Shown here: positions 1 through 5,518 of the stretch, piece by piece
Layout: the number at the start of each line of letters is the position of its first letter
Numbering within the stretch: position 1 is the stretch's first letter
DNA from: Vibrio madracius
GTDB lineage: Bacteria; Pseudomonadota; Gammaproteobacteria; Enterobacterales; Vibrionaceae
Reading direction: 5' to 3'
Assembly (NCBI GenBank): GCA_000695745.1
Contig: ASHK01000601.1
Location: 1 to 5,518, forward strand
DNA: 5,518 nt
The notes under the pieces: generated by a model
Databases searched by the model: none
Told to the model about the DNA's origin: nothing
The model's input: only the letters and a program-made list of their open reading frames with translations
Made by a program: the position numbers and the translations under genes

Positions 1-1032
1 GATAACGCCGGCGTTTTCTCGTCGTTCAAAACCGCAGTGCGTTTTGTACATAATCAAGAAGCTTGCGACAGATTTACCGCCCTAATCGAACAAGAGAAAC
101 CAGACATTGTTCATTTCCACAATATTTATCATCAGATAACGCCTTCTGTGATTAAGATTGCCAAAAAGGCCGGTTGTAAAACCGTACTGACGGCTCACGA
201 TACCAAAATTGCTTGTCCGAGCTATACCATGTACCGAGACGGTCAGGTGTGCGAACTGTGTTTACAAGGTTCAGTGTTGAATGTCGTCCGTCATCGATGC
301 CAACAAGGCTCCTTATTGAGAAGTAGCTTATTGGCCATCGAAGCACTTTACCAATCTTTTACTGGCAATTATCAAGCACTCGATGTGATTGTATGTCCTA
401 GTGAGTTTATGGCTGGGATTATTAGACGTAAGTTACCAGATAGCCGTATTGAAGTGATTGTTAATGGCATTGATAACAATGTGGATTTAACGCAAGTTAC
501 TGACGAAAGGTACTTTCTGTATCTTGGTCGATTGAGCAAAGAAAAAGGGGTGACGACATTGGTTAAAGCTTATCAAATGTCGTCACAAACATTGCCGCTT
601 AAGATTGTGGGAACGGGGCCACTGTTGCCTGAAGCTCAAGAACAGCAGAGTAATCTTCATTGGTTGGGGTTTCAACAAGGAGAGCAGTTGCATCGATTGA
701 TACAACGGGCAACAGCGGTCATTGTGCCTTCAGAATGTTATGAAAACTGCTCAATGGCGGTATTGGAGGCCATGGCCTACGGCAAGCCCGTGATTGGTGC
801 AGAGATAGGCGGTATACCAGAGCAAGTCAGAGACAAGGTAGAAGGGCGGCTGTTTGAATCAGGTAATGCCCAAGCTTTAGCCTCGGTGATGGACGAATGT
901 GCCATGCAACCTGAGTTAATGGCCGACTACGGTAAACAAGCGCGTATGAGATTAATCAATAAGTATTCTTTGGAAAACCATGAACGAAAATTATTGGCCT
1001 TGTACCAACAATTAGTGGAGCGCCCTCAATGA
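1..1032 (+). CDS. GT4 glycosyltransferase of a surface-polysaccharide cluster, 5'-truncated by the window edge
   Basis: This is a cytoplasmic family-4 (GT-B fold, retaining) glycosyltransferase, expected to move a sugar from a nucleotide-sugar donor onto a growing lipid-linked glycan; donor and acceptor cannot be told from sequence. The frame is open from base 1, and the residues before the GTG at 37 (DNAGVFSSFKTA) fit the family, so that GTG is internal and the true start is upstream. The 343 visible codons lack roughly the first 60-80 residues, which would hold the N-terminal Rossmann strand. Visible marks are PDIVHFHNIYHQ, then HDTKIACPSY followed by a cysteine-rich segment (CELC, then HRC) seen in one GT4 subgroup, the domain-2 entry FLYLGRLSKEKG, and the donor-site E-x7-E motif (ENCSMAVLE, bases 742-768) followed by GKPVIG and GGIPE. 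The frame is uninterrupted. Its stop overlaps the next gene's start (ATGA, 1029-1032). The family call is secure; the substrate is unknown. Confidence 0.5.
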   Translation, partial: DNAGVFSSFKTAVRFVHNQEACDRFTALIEQEKPDIVHFHNIYHQITPSVIKIAKKAGCKTVLTAHDTKIACPSYTMYRDGQVCELCLQGSVLNVVRHRCQQGSLLRSSLLAIEALYQSFTGNYQALDVIVCPSEFMAGIIRRKLPDSRIEVIVNGIDNNVDLTQVTDERYFLYLGRLSKEKGVTTLVKAYQMSSQTLPLKIVGTGPLLPEAQEQQSNLHWLGFQQGEQLHRLIQRATAVIVPSECYENCSMAVLEAMAYGKPVIGAEIGGIPEQVRDKVEGRLFESGNAQALASVMDECAMQPELMADYGKQARMRLINKYSLENHERKLLALYQQLVERPQ

Positions 1033-2139
1033 AGATAACCGTATTTGGAACTCGCGGTATCCCCAATGTACTGGGAGGGGTCGAAACGCATTGCCAATAT
1101 CTTTACCCATTAATTGTCGACAAAGGAATCGAGGTTACCGTTTTAGCTCGTTCTCCCTATGTCAACTATCGTGTTAGTGATTATAAAGGTGTGAAAACAA
1201 AAGCGCTTTGGGCGCCGAAAAAGACGGCACTAGAAGCCATCGTGCATTCAATTTATGCAGCGGTTGAGACACTTTTTGATGGTTCAGATGTCGTCCATGT
1301 CCATGCGATAGGCCCTGGACTTGTTATTCCTTTGCTACGCCTGATGGGAAAAAAGGTCGTTTTTACTCATCATGGCGCAGATTATCAACGCGAGAAGTGG
1401 GGCTGGCTGGCAAAAAAGGTCCTCAAATTAGGCGAAAGATTAGCGATTAACTATGCGACCGAAGTTATTGTGATATCGAAGGTAATACAAGACCAGGTTA
1501 GACAATCTTATCGCCGTGACGATACACATCTTATCCATAATGGTGTGGCGTCGAAAGCGCACTACTCAGAGGATGAGATTGATATCGTTATGAGCCAATA
1601 TGCTTTATCCTCCCGTGGCTACATTGTTGCGGTTGGACGTTTTGTTGAAGAGAAAGGTTTCCATGATCTGATTGAGGCGTATTCCCGCTCAAATCTAACA
1701 CTGCCTTTTAGTTTTAATCGGCGATGCTGATCATGACAGTGTTTATAGTCAGTCGCTTAAGCAGAAAGCGCGCCAAACACCTGGCGTAATCATGACGGGT
1801 TTGTTAACTGGAGCTGCACTACAAATCGTCTTTTCACAAGCACGTTTATTCGTGATGCCGTCTTATCATGAAGGGCTGCCTATTGCATTACTCGAAGCGC
1901 TGTCATACTCGTTACCCGTCATTGTGAGTGATATTGCACCCAATAAAGAAATAGGGTTAGCGCAAGAGTGCTACTTTCAGGTCAAAAATATTGAAGTTTT
2001 GACTCATGCTTTAATGACGCGAAGTGATTTGAAACCACAGGACTACAGCATGTTTTTGAATCGTTATGATTGGTATAAAATAGCCACTCAAACCTCTGAT
2101 GTGTATCACCTAGCATTGGGAATCTCGTGTGAAAAATAA
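1029..2139 (+). CDS. GT4 glycosyltransferase, frame interrupted near 1706 (reconstructed 369 aa)
   Basis: This is a second GT-B, family-4 glycosyltransferase of the exopolysaccharide or capsule type. The N-terminal half (frame of 1029, ending at the TGA 1728-1730) shows GTRGIPNVLGGVETHC, the acceptor-side glycine loop, then VVHVHAIGP, THHGADYQREKWG and the domain-2 start AVGRFVEEKGFHDLIEAY. The C-terminal half continues in the +1 frame with VLIGDADHD, LFVMPSYHEGLPIALLEA (E-x7-E at bases 1870-1896) and LPVIVSDIAPNKE. Neither half is a complete enzyme; together they give about 369 residues, the normal length. Removing one T from TTTT at 1706-1709 joins them as LTLPLVLIGDADHD. The ATG at 1792 is therefore internal, not a separate gene. 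The start is ATG 1029, preceded by GGAG at 1017-1020 (8-nt spacing), and overlaps the upstream stop by 4 nt, which suggests translational coupling. Identity is confident; whether the break is real is open. Confidence 0.5.
2118..2122 (+). promoter_or_regulatory. Shine-Dalgarno-like GGGAA that supports the GTG start at 2129
   Basis: GGGAA lies 6 nt before the GTG at 2129, inside the end of the preceding glycosyltransferase gene. It is only a partial match to the anti-SD consensus. It favours 2129 over the later GTG at 2242, which lies within conserved-looking coding sequence. Confidence 0.5.
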
Positions 2140-2550
2140 CCCATCCTCAGGTCAAAAGTTGCCGACAAAAGTAGAGCGGTAGCGCAGTTTTACCATGCTC
2201 TTCACCCAGAGACGGAACAGTCACTCACCGATGCTCAAAAAGTGGCGATTGAACAAGCCGTCGACGCTACGGGACTGGTAGCAAAACACCGCATTGATAT
2301 TCGTAAAACCTTTCCTTGGTTCGGGAAGCGATATTATTTTGTTTTGTTGAGTGGTTTAGACAGACGAGCGTCGAGCCGTCATGGCGAATCAAGAATTTGG
2401 ATGTACTTGATCGTTAGTCTGATCACGTTGCTGAGTGTGGGCTGCATTGCGCTGGCACTTCTGGCTTTGTATCTATTAAAGTCAGCAATGGGTATCGATT
2501 TATTTGACAACTTCTCCTTAGGTATTTGGGATTGGTTTCAAAGCTTGTAA
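2129..2550 (+). CDS. Small single-helix membrane protein of unknown function, frame interrupted near 2178 (reconstructed about 140 aa)
   Basis: I do not recognise a named family. As written, the frame of the GTG at 2129 gives MKNNPSSGQKLPTKVER and stops at TAG 2180-2182. The reading then makes sense in the next frame (VAQFYHALHPETEQ onward) to the TAA at 2548-2550. One missing G at CGG (2177-2179) would join them, giving about 140 residues. Without repair, the first ordinary start in the downstream frame is GTG 2242, giving 102 aa. The reconstructed protein has a polar N-terminal domain, a basic amphipathic stretch (about residues 55-80, including RKTFPWFGKRYYF), one strongly hydrophobic helix (about 92-117), and an acidic/aromatic tail with DLFDNF and IWDWF. 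That suggests a cytosolic N-terminal domain anchored by one C-terminal helix. It overlaps the preceding gene by 11 nt and lies 15 nt before the next, so it probably belongs to the polysaccharide operon, perhaps as an assembly or regulatory partner (inference). Confidence 0.5.
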
Positions 2551-2565
2551 TTAAAGGCTTGATCA

Positions 2566-4005
2566 ATGAGATTCAATCATCGTTTGCTTCACTGTTTGGG
2601 CGCTATGGTTCTAGCTCTCGGAATGTATTCACCTAGTTATGCAAATATCAAGACGATCAATCTAGAGCAGGAAGACGGTATCATTGTTAATCCGGGAGTC
2701 GGTATTGAATCGTTTCAAGGTGATTGGGGACAACCATTAACACTTGCACAATACCCTGAAACGGGAGTCGGTTATTATCGCTTTTATTGGAATGAACTGG
2801 AACCTGAAGAAGGGCAATATAACTTCGCACTCATCGATAAGTTAATAAAACAAAACAATGCGGCAGTGCCACAAAGAAGGTTATCGCTGCGCTTTATGGC
2901 GCTTGACGGACCGAGTTCCGGGTCAAAAATTCCAGATTGGCTTATTGCTAAAGGGATTGGTGGACAATGGGTAGGAAATGATAAAACCTTTGTGCCAGAT
3001 CTTGAGGATCTTATTTACCGAGAGTACGTGACTAAATTGCTGGCGGCTTTCGGCCAACGCTATGATGGCAATCCCAACCTTGCTCATATAGATATAGGTA
3101 TGGTCGGTGCATGGGTGAATGGCACTATAGTAACTTTCCTGAATTGATGCCCTTGCAGCAGCAATATTCGACGGAAATATTAAATAGCTATGTCGACTTG
3201 TTCTTCAAGACGTTTCCCAAGACACACAAGCTTATGTTGATCAATGGTGGACCATCGTTTACTTATGCGGTACGAAAAAGGGGCGGGTTGGCGAGCGGAT
3301 TGCTTGGGGGATTGGCACAACTTTTCTAATAGTTGGAGTCATATGGCTCAAGATTATCCATCGAGGATAGCCGCTACAAAATCCGCTTTTCCTGGCTTTT
3401 CTCAGCTCTGGCAGCATGCACCAGTGAGTTTTGAAATTTGCGGTGATATGCAAGGCTGGCTGCAAAAGCAGCACTATACAAGAGCGCAGGTGCAGGCTAC
3501 TTTTGATTGGGCGCTGGAACAACATGTCAGTAGTATTAATCTCAAATCCAAACCTATTCCTTCGCAATATCGAGATATTGTCGATAGTGCTCTTAAAAAA
3601 ATCGGCTTCAGATTTCGTGTTAAGACCTTAAGTTATACCAGCGACGTGGCGGCAGGTGATTCGGTGACGCTTGAATTCTCTTTTATTAATGAGGGGGTTG
3701 CACCGAGTTATGAAGATTACTTTGTTTCTGCACGCTTGGTAGATCGTTTATCAGGTCAGGTGGTATCACTTGTCAGTTCGAAACAGACTACGCGTCGTTG
3801 GACTCCCGGTATCCACACATTAAGCCTCAAACTTTCAACACCGAAGACTTCTATGCCAAGTAGCTACATTATCGAGTTCGCGCTTATCAGTAATAACGGT
3901 AGAACCAAACTCGCATTAGCAAATAAAGGGCGGCAGAACAGCGGTTGGTACCGACTAGAACAGGCGATCGTGCATGTGGGTTCAGTGAAGGCTATAGAAG
4001 ACTGA
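2566..4005 (+). CDS. Secreted DUF4832 glycoside-hydrolase-like protein, two compensating frame breaks (reconstructed 479 aa)
   Basis: This is an exported protein with an N-terminal (beta/alpha)8-barrel glycosidase-like domain and a C-terminal beta-rich DUF4832 domain. The start at ATG 2566 has AAAGG 8 nt upstream and begins a Sec signal peptide (basic MRFNHR, hydrophobic core, likely cut after SPSYA at residue 26). The mature part opens with NPGVGIESFQ, then YRFYWNELEPEEGQYNF, LSLRFMALD, PDWLIAKG and HIDIGMVGAWGEWH (reconstructed residues near 183-187), GAGWRADCLGDW (239-250) and PVSFEICGD (Glu about 290). Glu185 in GEW and Glu290 are plausible catalytic acid/base and nucleophile; this is inference. 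From about residue 345 the sequence is typical DUF4832 (AGDSVTLEFSFINEGVAP ... RRWTPG ... GWYRLE). As written the frame is lost at 3113-3115 (one G missing, stop at 3145-3147) and regained at 3275-3283 (one extra A or G). In an exopolysaccharide operon it probably trims or modifies the polymer in the periplasm or outside; activity is untested. Confidence 0.5.
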
Positions 4006-4160
4006 ACCATATTGGACTTGTTTATTTTAATCAAAACCTTTAATCGTGCTGATTATTACTTTTGTATGATCTCGTGAATGGCACGTGGTAGGTTAAAAAT
4101 CAACCAAATTGAATTTAGTTTCCCGTTCAAGGGCGGGAGAAATAAATTATTCGGCCATGT

Positions 4161-4195
4161 AAGGACGATGTGACAGCACTTCCGACTCCTTTTTT
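4161..4195 (+). terminator. Weak candidate Rho-independent terminator
   Basis: AAGGA (4161-4165) can pair with TCCTT (4187-4191), with a small inner GTG/CAC stem around loop ACAG, and the T run extends to 4195. The outer stem has only 5 bp and the loops are asymmetric, so stability is doubtful. Its position after the DUF4832 gene and before the lipoprotein gene fits an operon end. Confidence 0.5.
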
Positions 4196-4230
4196 GAACC
4201 GTACTTATTATAGTGCTTTGAACATATACT

Positions 4231-4235
4231 AGGGA
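4231..4235 (+). promoter_or_regulatory. Ribosome binding site of the repeat lipoprotein gene
   Basis: AGGGA ends 5 nt before the ATG at 4241. It fixes that ATG as the start, and the encoded N-terminus is a clean lipoprotein signal. The later in-frame-looking ATG at 4426 has no comparable site and falls inside a DUF285 repeat. Confidence 0.5.
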
Positions 4236-4240
4236 TAGAT

Positions 4241-5518
4241 ATGAAATCAAGCTCTTATTTTTGCGTAACGCTATTGATATTTATCAGTACCTTAGCAGGG
4301 TGCAAATTCCAAGAAACGAATAACCGTCCACTTACCCCCACTGAAAGTAGAAATAAGCTCCTTGCTTTAATTCAACAAGGGCAACCGAGAAAATTGAAAA
4401 CTACGATACCTCCATTATTACGGATATGTCTTATCTGTTTTATAACGCAAAAGGAAACTATGACCTGTCCAAATGGGATACTTCGAGTGTCACCAATATG
4501 GAGGGGATGTTTAAGAATGCGACCAAGTTTAATTCCCCGCTGACCTTTGACACGTCAAATGTCACCAACATGAGCTTTATGTTCTTTGGTGCGACGTCAT
4601 TCAATCAAACCTTAGAACTACTTAATATATCCCAGGTAATCAACGCCAGAGGGATGTTGGCCAATGCAAAGTCTTTTAATCGTGATATGTCCACAATGTC
4701 ATTTAGCCCGACGACAGATGATAGCGCCATGGTTGCTGGTACCGCTATTACCAATGTTAATTGGCTTCCCAACACCCGAAATAGACTGTTATACGAAGCT
4801 ATTATCAGCGGTGATGATAGTAGTATTGAAAACTATGCTGATAGCGCATCATTAACATTAGGCAGTTACTTATTCGCAAGCTACAACACAAAACCATCAC
4901 TATTGCATTCAAAAACTGTCTTGCCGACTTCATTTAATGTCAACATCAATAGTTGGGATGTCAGCAACTTTACTGACATGAGCTTTATGTTTGCTCACGC
5001 GGAGGCGTTTGATCAAGATCTCTCCAGTTGGGATACTACAAATGTCGTTGATATGAGCTTCATGTTTTATCAAGCCGAGCGCTTTGACCAAGCGGTGACG
5101 TTCACAATGGCAAACGTAGGCAATGCACGAGCTATGTTTGCAGGAGCCAGAAACTTTAATCAAGATCTATCGGGTTTAGTGTTAGAGGATAAGGTGGATG
5201 ACAGCGCCATCGTCAGCGGTACGGCGATAACAGAGTCAGCGTATTTACCTAATACTCGAAACAAAGCACTGTATAGCGCGATATTGAATAACGACGCCGA
5301 TACGATTGCACATTACGATACATCCAAGCTGTCATTAGGAAGTTACCTATTTGCTAATCAGGGCTCATTTAATGCTGATGTCTCGGGCTGGAATGTAAGT
5401 CATTTCGACTATATGGATAGCATGTTTCTTTATGCCGATACTTTCGACAAGACATTGGAGGTTGGAATACTAGCAATGTTACTGATATGAGCAGTATGTT
5501 TGAACGTGCCGCTGCTTT
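4241..5518 (+). CDS. BspA-like DUF285-repeat surface lipoprotein, frame interrupted near 4379 and 5460, 3' end beyond the window
   Basis: This is a predicted outer-membrane or surface lipoprotein. Residues 1-21 form a type II signal peptide (MKSS, hydrophobic core, lipobox LAGC with Cys21); the +2 residue is Lys, not Asp, so outer-membrane sorting is expected. The rest consists of BspA-type/DUF285 leucine-rich-like repeats of about 25 residues, with cores such as WDTSSVTNMEGMF, FDTSNVTNMSFMF, WDVSNFTDMSFMF and SFNQ/AFDQDLSSW. Such proteins are generally adhesins or surface-exposed binding proteins; the ligand here is unknown. As written the first frame is lost after QQG at 4379-4381 and runs to a spurious stop at 4541-4543. 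The true frame continues as ATEKIENYDTS if one G is restored. A second break at 5460-5461 gives TGA at 5488-5490, but restoring one G gives LEGWNTSNVTDMSSMF to the window edge. About 426 codons are visible. The gap upstream suggests its own transcription unit. Confidence 0.5.
4349..4776 (+). repeat. Higher-order DUF285 module, unit 1
   Basis: This is the first of three tandem modules in the lipoprotein, 143 codons after restoring the missing G. It begins with a helical cap (RNKLLALIQQG, then IENYDTS). It carries a cap repeat (ITDMSYLF), two canonical repeats (WDTSSVTNMEGMF and FDTSNVTNMSFMF) and a variant fourth repeat (INARGMLANAKSFNRD). It ends in the linker DDSAMVAGTAIT...WLPNT. The cap is shorter in its YLF-to-W segment (15 residues) than in unit 2. 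Confidence 0.5.
4777..5256 (+). repeat. Higher-order DUF285 module, unit 2
   Basis: This second module has 160 codons. It has the same order of parts: cap RNRLLYEAIISG/IENYADS, cap repeat LGSYLF, canonical repeats WDVSNFTDMSFMF and WDTTNVVDMSFMF, variant repeat GNARAMFAGARNFNQD, and linker DDSAIVSGTAIT...YLPNT. It carries about 14 extra residues between YLF and the next conserved Trp, around NTKPSLLHSKTVLPTS. The frame is intact throughout this unit. Confidence 0.5.
5257..5518 (+). repeat. Higher-order DUF285 module, unit 3 (cut by the window edge)
   Basis: The third module has cap RNKALYSAILNN/IAHYDTS, cap repeat LGSYLFANQGSFN, then WNVSHFDYMDSMF and, after the frame break at 5460-5461, WNTSNVTDMSSMF. 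By analogy with units 1 and 2, a NARxM repeat and a DDSA...GTAIT linker should follow just outside the window. Confidence 0.5.

Larger units (their letters stand above)
4006..4240 (+). other. Intergenic region between the polysaccharide operon and the repeat lipoprotein gene
   Basis: No convincing gene or RNA is seen in these 235 bases, which are mostly AT-rich. They contain several short inverted repeats: TAATC/GATTA (4041-4055), CGTG/CACG (4073-4085), AAATT-G-AATTT (4106-4116), and TTTCCCG/CGGGAGA with an 8-nt loop (4119-4140). None is followed directly by a good T tract. A -10-like TATAGT occurs at 4209-4214, about 27 nt before the lipoprotein ATG, but no matching -35 box sits 16-18 bp upstream. 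A promoter for the lipoprotein gene probably lies here, because the gap is much larger than those within the operon; its position is not resolved. Confidence 0.5.

Noticed and set aside
37..39. GTG as the start of the first glycosyltransferase.
   Set aside because: The frame is open to base 1, the preceding residues fit the family, and the N-terminal strand of the enzyme would be missing.
1792..2139. An independent 115-aa gene.
   Set aside because: It is the C-terminal donor-binding half of the GT4 enzyme, with matching sequence extending upstream of the ATG to about 1705.
2175..2186. Near match to the RfaH ops element (GCGGTAGCG within AGCGGTAGCGCA), tempting beside polysaccharide genes.
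   Set aside because: It lies inside a coding region late in the operon, differs at the ends from GGCGGTAGCGTG, has no JUMPstart context, and overlaps the suspected missing G, so the match may exist only because of that error.
3270..3290. Programmed ribosomal frameshift at the A/G run CGA-AAA-AGG.
   Set aside because: It would be useful only if a second shift of opposite sense occurred about 160 nt upstream at a site with no slippery heptamer; two indels explain both more simply.
3259..3567. Minus-strand open frames at 152-346, 3259-3567, 4056-4250 and 4930-5163.
   Set aside because: Three lie antisense to clearly conserved + strand genes and one in the intergenic gap; none shows recognisable protein features or a good ribosome binding site.
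4119..4140. TTTCCCG/CGGGAGA hairpin as a terminator.
   Set aside because: The stem is reasonable, but no T tract follows on either strand.
4225..4230. TATACT as a -10 box for the lipoprotein gene.
   Set aside because: It ends 10 nt before the ATG and transcription would begin inside or after the ribosome binding site; no -35 box is at the right spacing.

Overview
The window looks like a piece of a Gram-negative, probably marine gammaproteobacterial (Vibrionaceae-like) chromosome, at the 3' end of a surface-polysaccharide locus. The evidence is family content and style: two GT4 glycosyltransferases typical of capsule or exopolysaccharide clusters, a Sec-exported DUF4832 glycosidase-like protein, and a lipoprotein with BspA/DUF285 repeats of the kind common in vibrios. 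The taxonomic guess is inference. All supported genes are on the + strand.

Layout. 1-1032 is the 3' part of a GT4 glycosyltransferase whose start lies outside the window. 1029-2139 is a second GT4 enzyme, joined by an ATGA overlap. 2129-2550 is a small one-helix membrane protein whose likely GTG start overlaps the preceding stop by 11 nt. 2566-4005 is a secreted DUF4832 protein, 15 nt further on. These four read as one translationally coupled operon: two cytoplasmic sugar transferases, a membrane protein of unknown role, and a periplasmic or secreted glycan-active protein. After a 235-bp intergenic stretch (4006-4240), a lipoprotein made of DUF285 repeats begins at 4241 and runs off the right edge.

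The main caveat is reading-frame integrity. Four of the five genes are broken as written, at six points (about 1706, 2178, 3113, 3275, 4379 and 5460). Each break is repaired by one base, and at each a one-base change in a short homopolymer is enough: four missing G and two extra bases in T or A/G runs. On both sides of every break the protein stays recognisable. This pattern fits homopolymer sequencing error better than gene decay, so the genes are annotated here as whole loci with interrupted frames. Real decay cannot be excluded from one sequence.

The most interesting biology is the lipoprotein at the right. Beyond the usual ~25-residue DUF285 repeats it has a higher-order tandem architecture: units of 143 and 160 codons plus a third incomplete one. 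Each starts with a helical cap and carries four repeats in a fixed order; the two complete units end in a conserved linker.

[Format note: the original answer gave no feature confidence values; the uniform 0.5 is a placeholder required by the schema, not an assessment.]
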